A stretch of DNA of 64,000 bases, from positions 1-64,000 of the forward strand of contig JADCJL010000149.1 in the NCBI GenBank assembly GCA_020247055.1. Direction: 5' to 3'. Of this stretch, positions 40,242 to 48,857 are shown piece after piece; the stretch's first letter is position 1, and each line of letters starts with the position of its first letter. The notes under the pieces are model-generated. The model saw only the letters and a list, made by a program, of their open reading frames with translations. It made no database searches and had not been told where the DNA came from. A program made the position numbers and the translations under genes. This DNA is from Acidobacteriaceae bacterium (lineage in GTDB: Bacteria > Acidobacteriota > Terriglobia > Bryobacterales > Bryobacteraceae).

Positions 40242-41099
40242 ATGACGAACTTTGACTTCGGCCATCCGGAGATTCTCGATGCGGTCCGCCGCGCCCTCGC
40301 CGAAGACATCGGCGGCGGCGACCTCACCACCAACTCCACGGTCGCCGCCGGCCGCCACGCCACCGGCCGCTTCCACGCCCGGCAGGATATGATCGTCGCC
40401 GGCGTCGAACTCCTGCCGCTGATCTACGCCGAACTCGGCGGCGTCGACTTCCTGGGGCTCCACGTGACCAGCGGCGACCGCGCCGCCGACGGCGATGTGC
40501 TCGCCACCGTCCGCGGCCAGGCGCGCATGCTCCTCACCGCCGAACGGGTGGCCCTCAACTTCATGCAGCGCCTGTCGGGCATTGCCACCTACACCCGCCG
40601 GCACGTCGAGGCGGTCGCCGGTACCGGCTGCCGTATCCTCGATACGCGCAAGACCACACCCGGCCTCCGGCGCCTCGAAAAGATCGCCACCGCGGCCGGC
40701 GGCGCCGTCAACCATCGTCTCGGGCTGTTCGACGCCGTACTGATCAAAAACAACCACATCACCGCCGCCGGCGGCGTCGAGCAGGCCATCGCCGCCGTCC
40801 GCGCCGCCGGACTGCCGCCCGGCGTCCGCATCGAGATCGAAGTCCGCACCCGCGGCGAACTCGACGAGGCGCTCACCTTCGGCGCCGAGCATCTACTGCT
40901 CGATAACCTCACCCCGGCCGAGGCCGCCGAATGGATCCGCGTCATCAACAAGCGCGCCACCGTCGAACTGTCAGGCGGCATGCGCCTAGAAAAACTTCGC
41001 GACTACGCCCTCGCCGGACCGGACTTCATCTCCGTCGGCGCCCTCACGCACTCAGCCGTCGCCGTCGATATCAACTTCCGGCTGCACCTCGAAGCCTGA
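40242..41099 (+). CDS. nadC: Nicotinate-nucleotide pyrophosphorylase (quinolinate phosphoribosyltransferase)
   Basis: A 285-residue NadC that makes nicotinate mononucleotide from quinolinate and PRPP in de novo NAD synthesis. Family motifs are EDIGGGDLTTNSTV at the N-terminus, ERVALNFMQRLSGIATYT, DTRKTTPGLRRLEK (PRPP/quinolinate binding), and LIKNNHITAAGG. The last part has VELSGGMRLEKLRDYA and FISVGALTHSAVAVDINFRL. It starts 1 base after valS and its stop overlaps the next ATG (TGATG), so translation is probably coupled. Confidence 0.97.
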   Translation: MTNFDFGHPEILDAVRRALAEDIGGGDLTTNSTVAAGRHATGRFHARQDMIVAGVELLPLIYAELGGVDFLGLHVTSGDRAADGDVLATVRGQARMLLTAERVALNFMQRLSGIATYTRRHVEAVAGTGCRILDTRKTTPGLRRLEKIATAAGGAVNHRLGLFDAVLIKNNHITAAGGVEQAIAAVRAAGLPPGVRIEIEVRTRGELDEALTFGAEHLLLDNLTPAEAAEWIRVINKRATVELSGGMRLEKLRDYALAGPDFISVGALTHSAVAVDINFRLHLEA

Positions 41100-41821
41100 T
41101 GCCCTTCGACCCCGCCCTGGTCCGCGCCGCCTTCCCCGGACGACGCATCGACTTCTACCCCACCATCGGCTCGACCATGGTGGCCGCCGCCGCCATCGAA
41201 GAAGACGGCGCCGTGGTCATCGCCGACGCGCAGTCGCACGGCGTCGGCCGCTACAGCCGCCCGTGGCACTCGGCCCCGGGCGACGGCCTCTACTGCACCG
41301 TCGTGCTGCGCACCAAACCGCTGCCGGCCTTGACCATGGCCATCGGCCTCGCCGTGCAGGAGGCCATCGCCCGCTGCACCGGACTGCAGTGCGACATCCG
41401 CTGGCCGAACGACCTGCTCGCCGGAGACCGCAAGTGCTGCGGCATCCTCACCCAGGGCCAGGACGACCGCGTGCTGGCCGGCATCGGCATCAACGTCAAC
41501 CACGAGGCGTTCCCGCCGGAGCTGGCCGGAATCGCCACCAGCCTGCGCCTGGCCACCGGCCGCGCCTGGGCGCGCGAGGCGCTGCTGATGGAAATTCTCC
41601 ACCGCCTCACGCCGGTCCTCCAGTTACCGGTCGAAGCGGTGCTCGCGGCCTTTACCCAGCAATCCAGTTACGTTCGCGGCCGCCGCGTCGCCGTCGAACT
41701 CAACGGGACAGAGGTCCGCGGCGTCACCGCCGGACTCGACCCGCACGGCTACCTCCTGCTCGATGACGACCAGGGCCGCCGCCACACCATTCTCGCCGGA
41801 GGCGTCCGTCCATGCTCCTAG
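41099..41821 (+). CDS. birA: Biotin--[acetyl-CoA-carboxylase] ligase (catalytic type, no DNA-binding domain)
   Basis: A 240-residue biotin protein ligase lacking the N-terminal helix-turn-helix of repressor BirA. The catalytic loop is GVGRYSRPWHSAPGDGLYCT, and RWPNDLLAGDRKCCGIL provides the conserved lysine and biotinyl-AMP site; GIGINVNHEAFP follows. It attaches biotin to carrier domains, which would include the urea/guanidine carboxylase family in this genome. The ATG overlaps the nadC stop, and its end overlaps coaX by 10 bases. Confidence 0.93.
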   Translation: MPFDPALVRAAFPGRRIDFYPTIGSTMVAAAAIEEDGAVVIADAQSHGVGRYSRPWHSAPGDGLYCTVVLRTKPLPALTMAIGLAVQEAIARCTGLQCDIRWPNDLLAGDRKCCGILTQGQDDRVLAGIGINVNHEAFPPELAGIATSLRLATGRAWAREALLMEILHRLTPVLQLPVEAVLAAFTQQSSYVRGRRVAVELNGTEVRGVTAGLDPHGYLLLDDDQGRRHTILAGGVRPCS

Positions 41822-42573
41822 CTCTCGACGTTGGCAATACCAACATCACCATCGGCGCCTTCCGCGGCGAACTGCTCATCGGCCGCTGGCGGCTCCGCAC
41901 CATTCGCGAACAGACGGCCGACGAATGGGGCATCCTGCTCCGCAACGTCTTCGCGCTCTCGAACCTCAACCTCGCCGACGTCCGCGGCATCATCATCTCC
42001 TCGGTCGTGCCCGTCATCAACGGCACCCTGGCCGAGATGGTGGCGAAGTACTTCGACCGGCAGGCCGTGTTCGTCTCCACGGAGATGAATCTCGGCCTCA
42101 CCATCCGCTATGACAATCCGCGCGAGGTGGGCGCCGACCGCATCGTCAACGGCGTGGCGGCCTACTCCCTCTACGGCGGCCCGGCCATCGTCATTGACCT
42201 CGGCACGGCCATCACGTTCGATGTGATCTCGGCCGATGCGGCCTACCTCGGCGGCCTCATCTACCCCGGCATCGGCATCTCGCTCTCCGGCCTGTTCGCC
42301 AAAACGGCGCTGCTGCCGCAGGTGAATTTCGAACAGCCGTCCAAGCTCATCGGCACCAATACGGTCGGCTCCATCCAAAGCGGGCTTTACTACGGGACCA
42401 TGGGGATGGTCGACGGTCTGATTGCGCGGCTCGCTAGCGAACTCGGCGGCGAGCCACGCGTGATCGCCACCGGCGGCCAGGCGCCGCTCATCCGCGCCGG
42501 CTCGCGCCTCGTGCAGTATCTTGACGAAGACCTCACCCTCAAAGGATTGCGCCTGCTATGGGAGAGGAACTGA
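41812..42573 (+). CDS. coaX: Type III pantothenate kinase
   Basis: A 253-residue kinase of the acetate-kinase/ASKHA fold, catalysing the first step of CoA synthesis from pantothenate. Motifs are LLALDVGNTNITIGAF (phosphate 1), GADRIVNGVAAY (catalytic Asp region) and IVIDLGTAITFDVI (phosphate 2), followed by the IATGG adenine loop (EPRVIATGGQAPL). Type III enzymes often lie beside birA, and in some bacteria are fused with it. The start is inside birA's end, and the end overlaps the next gene by 16 bases. Confidence 0.95.
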   Translation: MLLALDVGNTNITIGAFRGELLIGRWRLRTIREQTADEWGILLRNVFALSNLNLADVRGIIISSVVPVINGTLAEMVAKYFDRQAVFVSTEMNLGLTIRYDNPREVGADRIVNGVAAYSLYGGPAIVIDLGTAITFDVISADAAYLGGLIYPGIGISLSGLFAKTALLPQVNFEQPSKLIGTNTVGSIQSGLYYGTMGMVDGLIARLASELGGEPRVIATGGQAPLIRAGSRLVQYLDEDLTLKGLRLLWERN

Positions 42574-43220
42574 ACTATTTCAATTACTTCACGGAAGCCG
42601 AAGAGCACTTTCAAAAAGCCCGCGGCACCAGCCTGTTTCTCATGTCGCCCATCGACTGGGCGCTCGTCGAAAGCTGGAAGGCCGCCGGCGTCCCGCTCGA
42701 AGCGGTGCTGCGCGGCATCGACGATGCCTTCTCCCGGAAGCGGCCCAAGTTTCAGCAGGTCAACTCCCTCAGTTACTGCAGCCAGGCCATCAAGAAAGCG
42801 GCCGATGATATGGCGCGCAACCGGCCGGCCAAAGCCGCGCCCACTAACGAAGACAGCCTGCCGCAGGACCGCGTGCAGGCCTATCTGGCCGCCAACAGCG
42901 AAGCGCTGCGGACGCGGGGATTCGCCGAAGAGGCCGCTTCGCTCGCCGCTCTGGCCGCCGGGATCGACGCCGTACACACCGACCTTGAAGCCCTCGAACA
43001 GCGGCTCACGGCGCTCGAAGAGCGCGTGCTGGCGCGCGCGCGCCTGCAGTTGACCGAGGCGGACTTAGTCGCCCTCCGCCAGGATCTTGAGGCGCAGCTT
43101 AAACCCCATCGCAGCCGCATGGGCGCCGCCGAACTCGCGCTGCTCGAAAAGAGCTTTCTCGACCGGCAGCTGTTTGAGAAACTCGCCGTCCCCAGACTGA
43201 GCTTATTCTTTCTATACTAG
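42558..43220 (+). CDS. Conserved-looking coiled-coil protein of unknown function
   Basis: A 220-residue soluble protein. The first 85 residues contain LFLMSPIDWALVESWKAAGV and FSRKRPKFQQVNSLSYCSQA, a compact helical domain rich in aromatic and basic residues. After a short linker, residues about 110-200 are Ala/Leu/Glu-rich heptads, likely a coiled coil. No signal peptide or membrane helix is seen. It overlaps coaX by 16 bases and is followed by the TPR gene after 15 bases, so it belongs to the valS-glmU operon. I recall similar proteins in acidobacteria but cannot assign a role. Confidence 0.7.
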   Translation: MGEELNYFNYFTEAEEHFQKARGTSLFLMSPIDWALVESWKAAGVPLEAVLRGIDDAFSRKRPKFQQVNSLSYCSQAIKKAADDMARNRPAKAAPTNEDSLPQDRVQAYLAANSEALRTRGFAEEAASLAALAAGIDAVHTDLEALEQRLTALEERVLARARLQLTEADLVALRQDLEAQLKPHRSRMGAAELALLEKSFLDRQLFEKLAVPRLSLFFLY

Positions 43221-43235
43221 AAGGTCAGGGTAATC

Positions 43236-43778
43236 ATGTCGAAAACGGGACCAGGCAAGAAAGCGCCCGCTGATGGGCGGACCAAGGCGATTGATCCCCA
43301 GATGGCGGCCTTCGAACAGGCGGTGCAGTTATTCCATAACCGAGAATTTGCCGCTGCCATGCCGCTGTTTACCGAAGCCGCCAAGGGGTCGAACCTCGAT
43401 ATCGGCCAGGCGGCTCAGTTGCACGTTCGGATGTGTCAGCAGCGCCTGGGCGCTAGGACCCAGCCTTCGCTCGCTTCGGCTGAGGATTATTACACATACG
43501 GACTCGCCCTCACCAACCAGCGCAAGCTGGCCGAGGCGGAGAAAGCCCTGCAGACGGCCGCTGGAATGGCGCCGGCCGCCGACCATATTCACTACGCGCT
43601 GGCTCTGGCCCGCGGATTGCAGGCTAACTATCGTGGCGCCGCCGAAAGCCTCTCCCGCGCAATTGAACTGCAGCCCGCCAATCGCGCCGCCGCCCGCGCG
43701 GATGCCGATTTCCACGAAGCGCTCAAGCACTCCCCTCTCCGCGAACTTGTCTACAGCGAAAAAATCGCCGGGCGCTAA
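43236..43778 (+). CDS. TPR-repeat protein of unknown role
   Basis: A 180-residue cytoplasmic protein with about two to three TPR units: VQLFHNREFAAAMPLFTEAA, then YYTYGLALTNQRKLAEAEKA, then HYALALARGLQANYRGAAES. The basic N-terminus (MSKTGPGKKAPADGRTK) is unusual. It is in the operon between the coiled-coil protein and yvcK, and its end overlaps the inferred yvcK start by 32 bases. A scaffold role is possible; the sequence gives no more. Confidence 0.72.
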   Translation: MSKTGPGKKAPADGRTKAIDPQMAAFEQAVQLFHNREFAAAMPLFTEAAKGSNLDIGQAAQLHVRMCQQRLGARTQPSLASAEDYYTYGLALTNQRKLAEAEKALQTAAGMAPAADHIHYALALARGLQANYRGAAESLSRAIELQPANRAAARADADFHEALKHSPLRELVYSEKIAGR

Positions 43779-44814
43779 GTCCGGTTCGCGGGAGCCTCTC
43801 CGTATCGTCACCATCGGGGGCGGCACCGGTCTGTCCTCCCTGCTCAAAGGGCTCAAGAAACACGCCGCGGCCGTGGATCCCGCCATCTCCCTCACGGCCG
43901 TGGTTACCGTCACCGACGATGGCGGCAGCTCCGGCCGCCTCCGCCGGGACTTTGCCGTGCTGCCCCCGGGCGACGTCCGGAACTGCCTTGTCGCCCTCGC
44001 CGAGGAGGAGGCGCTGCTCAGCCAGCTCTTCCAGTACCGGTTCACGGGCGGCCGCGGCCTCAAGGGGCACAGCTTCGGCAACCTGTTCCTCACCGCACTC
44101 ACCCACCTCACCGGCGATTTCGCCAGTGCGGTGCGCTTTGCCAGCGGCGTGCTCGCCTCCTGCGGCGAGATCATCCCTTCCACCGCCGAAAACGTCGTCA
44201 TCACCGCCAAACTCCACGATGGCACCCTGGTCAGCGGCGAAAGCAACATCTCGAAAACCCGCTCCCCCATCCGCGAAATCCGCATCCTGCCCAGGCGCCC
44301 CCAGCCGCTGCCCGAAGCCCTGGCCGCCATTGCCAGGGCCGACCTGATTACACTCGGCCCCGGGTCGCTGTTTACGAGCATCATTCCGAACCTGCTCGTC
44401 GCCGGCATCCCCCAGGCCATCGCCGCCAGCCCCGCGCTGAAGGTCTCGATCGGCAACCTGATGTGGCAGCCCGGGGAAACCGTCAACTTCACCGCCTCGG
44501 ACCACATCCGCGCCATGATCCGCCACACCGGCCTCACCGGCCAGGCGCGCGCGCAGTTTCTCAACTACGTGGTGCTGAACTCGCAGGGCATTCATCCGCG
44601 CCAGCTCGGCCGCTACGCCGCCAAGCAGGCGCTGCCGGTAGAAAACGATACGGTCGCCCTGCGCGAGATGGGCCTCGAAATCCTCAAGGCCGACCTGCTC
44701 AACGACGGCGAACAGATCCGCCACAACCCCGAAGCGACCGCCGCCGTCATCCTCAAACTGGCCCGCCTGGGCCGGCGCCGTCCCCGCACGGAAGGAACCC
44801 GTCAATCTCTATGA
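43747..44814 (+). CDS. yvcK: YvcK/CofD-like morphogenesis (gluconeogenesis factor) protein
   Basis: A 355-residue member of the YvcK family, which binds UDP-sugars and helps link cell-wall synthesis to carbon supply. Motifs are RIVTIGGGTGLSSLLKGL at the N-terminus, TVTDDGGSSGRLRRDF, LPPGDVRNCLVAL, GLKGHSFGNLFLTALTHLTG, and ITLGPGSLFTSIIPNLL. I choose a TTG start at 43747, giving MSTAKKSPGAKSGSREPL before the core. No strong ribosome site is visible and the start lies inside the TPR gene. The stop overlaps the glmU ATG (ATGA); coupling of YvcK with UDP-GlcNAc synthesis is therefore apt. Confidence 0.88.
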   Translation: MSTAKKSPGAKSGSREPLRIVTIGGGTGLSSLLKGLKKHAAAVDPAISLTAVVTVTDDGGSSGRLRRDFAVLPPGDVRNCLVALAEEEALLSQLFQYRFTGGRGLKGHSFGNLFLTALTHLTGDFASAVRFASGVLASCGEIIPSTAENVVITAKLHDGTLVSGESNISKTRSPIREIRILPRRPQPLPEALAAIARADLITLGPGSLFTSIIPNLLVAGIPQAIAASPALKVSIGNLMWQPGETVNFTASDHIRAMIRHTGLTGQARAQFLNYVVLNSQGIHPRQLGRYAAKQALPVENDTVALREMGLEILKADLLNDGEQIRHNPEATAAVILKLARLGRRRPRTEGTRQSL

Positions 44815-46178
44815 ACTCCCCTGTCTCTGTTGTCATCCTCGCCGCCGGCATGGGCACGCGCATGCGCTCGAAGACCCCCAAGGTCCTCCACCGCGCCGGC
44901 GGCCTCACCCTCATCGAACACGTCGTCCGCCTCGCCCGCACGGTCGCCGAACCGGAGAATATCGTCGTCGTGGTCGGCCACGGCGCCGATGCCGTCCGCT
45001 CCGTCCTCGCCCCCTACGGCGTGGGCACCGCCGAACAGACCGAGCAGCTCGGCACGGGCCACGCCGTCCGCTGCGCCCGCGCCGCCGCCCCCGCCCACGG
45101 CCATCTCGTCGTGCTCTACGGCGATGCGCCGCTGCTCACCGCCGCCACGCTCGCCGCCCTCGTCGACGACCGCCCGGAGACCGCCACCGTTCTGACCGCC
45201 ATCCTCGACGACCCCACCGGCTACGGCCGCATCCTCCGCGACCCGGCAGGCCACGTCGCCGGCATCGTCGAACACAAAGCCGCCACCCCCGCCCAGCGCG
45301 AGATCCGCGAAATCAACTCCGGCATCTATTGCTTCCGCGCCGAAAAGCTCTGGGCGCACATCGATGCCATCGGCACCAACAACCCCGCCGGCGAATTCTA
45401 CCTCACCGACATCGTCGAACTGCTGCGCGCCGCCGGCCACCTCACCCAGGCCCGCATCCTCGCCGACCCCAACGAACTCCTCGGCATCAACACCCGGGTT
45501 GAACTCGCCAAAGTCGATGCCATCTTCCGCGCCCGCAAAACCACCGAACTCATGCTCGACGGCGTCACCCTAGAAAAGCCCGAGACCATCACCGTCGATG
45601 TCGATGTCACCATCGGCGCCGATACGATCGTCGAATCCGGCGTCCGCCTGCTCGGCCGCACCACGATCGGAGCGGACTGCCGCATCGGCGCCGGCTCCAT
45701 CCTCGCGAGCGCAACCCTCGCCGACGAGGTTCTCGTCCATCCCTACTCCGTCATCGAAGACTCCCGCCTCGGCGCCGGCGCCCGCGTCGGGCCCTTCGCC
45801 CGCCTGCGCCTGAACAACGTCGTCGGCGCCCACGCCCACATCGGCAACTTCGTCGAGCTCAAGAACACCCGGCTCGGCGATGGCGCCAAAGCCAACCACC
45901 TCGCCTACCTCGGCGATGCCACGGTGGGCGCTCGCTCGAACGTCGGCGCCGGCGCCATCACCTGCAACTACGACGGCGTCCACAAACACCCGACCACCAT
46001 CGGCGAAGGCGTCTTCGTCGGCAGCAACGCGACGCTGGTAGCCCCCGTCACGCTCGAAGCCGGCAGCTACGTCGCCGCCGGCAGCGTGATTACCGATACG
46101 GTCCCCGGCGAGGCGCTCGCCATCGGCCGCGGGCGGCAGGTCAACAAGCCGGGCTGGGTTTCCCGCAGAAAGAAATAG
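44811..46178 (+). CDS. glmU: Bifunctional UDP-N-acetylglucosamine pyrophosphorylase/glucosamine-1-phosphate acetyltransferase
   Basis: A 455-residue GlmU, the usual length, making UDP-GlcNAc for peptidoglycan and outer-envelope sugars. The N-terminal uridyltransferase has LAAGMGTRMRSKTPKVL (about 10-26) and LVVLYGDAPLL. The C-terminal left-handed beta-helix contains hexapeptide repeats (IGADTIVESGVRLLGRTTIG) and the acetyltransferase active-site region GDGAKANHLAYLGDATVG, with ITCNYDGVHKHPT. It ends the valS operon. The start ATG overlaps yvcK's stop, and truB converges 5 bases downstream. Confidence 0.97.
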   Translation: MNSPVSVVILAAGMGTRMRSKTPKVLHRAGGLTLIEHVVRLARTVAEPENIVVVVGHGADAVRSVLAPYGVGTAEQTEQLGTGHAVRCARAAAPAHGHLVVLYGDAPLLTAATLAALVDDRPETATVLTAILDDPTGYGRILRDPAGHVAGIVEHKAATPAQREIREINSGIYCFRAEKLWAHIDAIGTNNPAGEFYLTDIVELLRAAGHLTQARILADPNELLGINTRVELAKVDAIFRARKTTELMLDGVTLEKPETITVDVDVTIGADTIVESGVRLLGRTTIGADCRIGAGSILASATLADEVLVHPYSVIEDSRLGAGARVGPFARLRLNNVVGAHAHIGNFVELKNTRLGDGAKANHLAYLGDATVGARSNVGAGAITCNYDGVHKHPTTIGEGVFVGSNATLVAPVTLEAGSYVAAGSVITDTVPGEALAIGRGRQVNKPGWVSRRKK

Positions 46179-46183
46179 GCCAA

Positions 46184-47056
46184 TTACAGGACCAGAAACG
46201 GGTGGTACAGATTCGGCAGCTTGATCTCGCCAATCGCCACCAGCAGCCCGGCGCCGTCCACCGCCCGCACATAGGGCGCCCCCTGCCGCACCCGGAACGG
46301 GTTGACCCGGAAGTCCCGGCCCTGCCGGATGAAGCCCGCCGTCACGTCGTCCACGCGCTCGGCCGGAAACTCCGGCAGCAGAGCGCTTGCCGGAATCAGC
46401 GCCGCCGCCAAGACGGCCGGGTCGGCCAACTGCGTGAGCGTCCGCGCTTCGGACAGCGTGAACTGCCCGGCGCGCGTCCGCCGCAGCGCCGAAAGATGCG
46501 CCCCGCAGCCCAAGGCCACGCCGAGATCGTGCGCCAGGCTGCGAATGTAGGTCCCGGTCGAACAGTGCACCCGCACGCGCGCCGTATCGGCGCCGCAGTC
46601 GAGCAGCACGAGCTCATGCACCGTCACCGCGACGGGTTCAAGCACCACCGGCTTGCTCTGCCGCGCGAGCTTGTAGGCCGGCACGCCATTGATTTTCTTG
46701 GCCGATACCGCGGGCGGCACCTGCAGAATATCGCCGCGGAAAGCGTCGAGCGCCCGCTCGAGCGCCCCGGCGTCCAGCGTCACCGGCACCGTTTCGGTGG
46801 TCGCCTCGCCGTCGGCGTCGTAGGAGTTGGTCGCGAACCCAAACCGGATGGTCGCCTCGTAGACCTTATCCGCCTTGGTGTAAAACTGCGCCAGCCGCGT
46901 CGCCCGGTTCAGCACCAGCGGCAGCACGCCGGTCGCCATCGGGTCCAGCGTTCCCAGGTGGCCCACCCGCTTGGTCTGCGCCAGCCGTCGCATCTTGCCC
47001 ACCACGTCATGGGAGGTCCACTCGGCGGGCTTATCCACTACAATCACTCCGTCCAT
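46184..47056 (-). CDS. truB: tRNA pseudouridine-55 synthase
   Basis: A 290-residue TruB from the ATG at 47056 (MDGVIVVDKPAEWTSHDVVG); a GTG six codons earlier is also in frame but less like the family start. It converts U55 in the T loop of tRNAs to pseudouridine. The catalytic aspartate lies in RVGHLGTLDPMATGVLPL, followed by TKADKVYEATIRFGFATNSY and the VPPAVSAKKINGVPAYKLAR motif. RVHCSTGTYIRSLAHDLG closes the catalytic fold, and a PUA-like domain is at the end. It is divergent from the ABC exporter and convergent with glmU, with no terminator between. Confidence 0.95.
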   Translation of the reverse strand: MDGVIVVDKPAEWTSHDVVGKMRRLAQTKRVGHLGTLDPMATGVLPLVLNRATRLAQFYTKADKVYEATIRFGFATNSYDADGEATTETVPVTLDAGALERALDAFRGDILQVPPAVSAKKINGVPAYKLARQSKPVVLEPVAVTVHELVLLDCGADTARVRVHCSTGTYIRSLAHDLGVALGCGAHLSALRRTRAGQFTLSEARTLTQLADPAVLAAALIPASALLPEFPAERVDDVTAGFIRQGRDFRVNPFRVRQGAPYVRAVDGAGLLVAIGEIKLPNLYHPFLVL

Positions 47057-47090
47057 CCACTTCCAGGTTGGCACAAGTAGACTGGTAAGG

Positions 47091-48857
47091 GTGGAAGAAG
47101 AGCAGGTACAGGGCCGGCTTTATGACGCGCAGCTGCTGCGCCGGCTCGCCGTCTATCTGCGTCCGTACCGGAAACAGGTGGCCGCCACGGTCGCCCTCCT
47201 CACCGTCCACTCGCTGCTCGAATCCGCCGGCCCGGTGCTGACCAGCATCGCCGTCGACCGCTATCTCGTCCAGCGCGCCCCCGCCGCCTGGCAGGGCATC
47301 GCCCAACTCTCGCTGCTCCTGCTCGGCATCGCCGTGCTGATTCTGCTCGCCGAGTTCGGCCAGACGCTCCTGATGCAGTGGACCGGCCAGCAGGCCATGT
47401 TCGCCCTCCGCCGCGACCTGATGGCCAAGCTTCACCACCTCGATATCGCCTACTTCGACAAACACCCGGTGGGCCGCCTGGTCACCCGCGTCACCAGCGA
47501 CGTCGATACCCTCAACGAACTGTTCAGCTCCGGCCTCGTCGCCATTCTCGGCGACGCCATCATGCTCACCTGGCTGCTCGGGGTCCTGCTGTGGATGAGC
47601 CCCGGCCTGACGGCCCTTGTCCTCATCGTCACCCCGGCCATCTACTGGGCCACCATGCGCTTCCGGGAGCAGGTATCGGCCAGCTACCGCCGCATCCGCC
47701 TCGCCGTCGCCCGCATCAATGCCTTCCTGAACGAGTACATCAACGGCATCACCGTCGTCCAGGCCTTCCACCGCGAAGCCCCGGCCCGCGACGAGTTCGC
47801 GGCCATCAACCGCGAACACATGCTCGCCTTCAAGGAAAGCATCTTCGCCTATGGCTGGTTCTACCCCGTCGTCGAGTTCCTCAGCATGGTCGCCTTTGCC
47901 GGAATCCTCGTCTACGGCGGCTGGCAGGTCCCCGGCGGCAACCTCTCGCTCGGCGTCCTCATCGCCTTCTTTCAGTTCTCCCTGCGCTTCTTCCGGCCCA
48001 TTCAGGACCTGAGCGAAAAGTTCAACATCCTGCAGGCCGCCACCACCGCCAGCGAACGCATCTTCCAGCTGCTCGATACCCCGGTCACCATCACCGCTCC
48101 CGCCGCGCCGCGCCCGGTTCCTGACGACCTGACCATCACCTTCGAGCACGTCTGGTTCGCCTATCAGGGCGAGGACTGGGTGCTGCGCGATGTCAGCTTT
48201 TCGATCGCCCCCGGCGAAGCCATCGCCATCGTCGGCCACACCGGCGCCGGAAAAACAACCGTCACCAACCTCCTGCTGCGCTTCTATGATGTGCAGCAGG
48301 GCGCCATCAAACTGGGAGGCATCGACATCCGCGAGTTCGACCCCATCGCTCTCCGCCGCCGCTTCGCCATCGTCCTGCAGGACCCCTATCTGTTCACCGG
48401 CACCATCGGCTCCAACATCAGCCTGGGCGGCGCCGGCATCGACGAAGCCCGCCTGGCGGCCGCCGCCGCCGAAGTCAATCTCCTCGACTTCATCGAACGG
48501 CTCCCGGGGCGCTTTGCCGAACCCGTCCTTGAACGCGGCGCCAACCTCTCCACCGGCCAGAAGCAGCTCATCAGCTTCGCCCGCGCCCTCGTCCACGAAC
48601 CCAAAATCCTCATCCTCGACGAGGCCACCTCCAGCGTCGAAACCGATACCGAACTCCGCATCCGCGACGCCCAGAAGAAGCTCCTCACCGGGCGAACCTC
48701 CATCTCGATCGCCCACCGCCTCTCCACCATCCAGAACGCCGACCGCATCTTCGCCTTCCACAAAGGGCAACTGCGCGAAGCCGGTACCCACGCCGAACTG
48801 CTCGCCCAGCGCGGACTCTACTGGAAGCTTTACCAACTGCAATATCAGGAAGCCTGA
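47091..48857 (+). CDS. ABC exporter (MsbA/heterodimeric multidrug type half-transporter)
   Basis: A 588-residue half-transporter with a six-helix membrane domain followed by an ATPase. Entry LRRLAVYLRPYRKQVAATVA marks the first helix region. The coupling segment has RRDLMAKLHHLDIAYFDKHP. The ATPase has Walker A VGHTGAGKTTVTNLLLRFYD, Q-loop VLQDPYLFTGTIG, signature NLSTGQKQLISFARAL and Walker B ILILDEATSSVE. It starts with GTG at 47091; GGTAAGG directly precedes it, an oddly close ribosome site. Substrate could be a lipid, drug or peptide. It is joined by a TGATG overlap to the next gene. Confidence 0.9.
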   Translation: MEEEQVQGRLYDAQLLRRLAVYLRPYRKQVAATVALLTVHSLLESAGPVLTSIAVDRYLVQRAPAAWQGIAQLSLLLLGIAVLILLAEFGQTLLMQWTGQQAMFALRRDLMAKLHHLDIAYFDKHPVGRLVTRVTSDVDTLNELFSSGLVAILGDAIMLTWLLGVLLWMSPGLTALVLIVTPAIYWATMRFREQVSASYRRIRLAVARINAFLNEYINGITVVQAFHREAPARDEFAAINREHMLAFKESIFAYGWFYPVVEFLSMVAFAGILVYGGWQVPGGNLSLGVLIAFFQFSLRFFRPIQDLSEKFNILQAATTASERIFQLLDTPVTITAPAAPRPVPDDLTITFEHVWFAYQGEDWVLRDVSFSIAPGEAIAIVGHTGAGKTTVTNLLLRFYDVQQGAIKLGGIDIREFDPIALRRRFAIVLQDPYLFTGTIGSNISLGGAGIDEARLAAAAAEVNLLDFIERLPGRFAEPVLERGANLSTGQKQLISFARALVHEPKILILDEATSSVETDTELRIRDAQKKLLTGRTSISIAHRLSTIQNADRIFAFHKGQLREAGTHAELLAQRGLYWKLYQLQYQEA

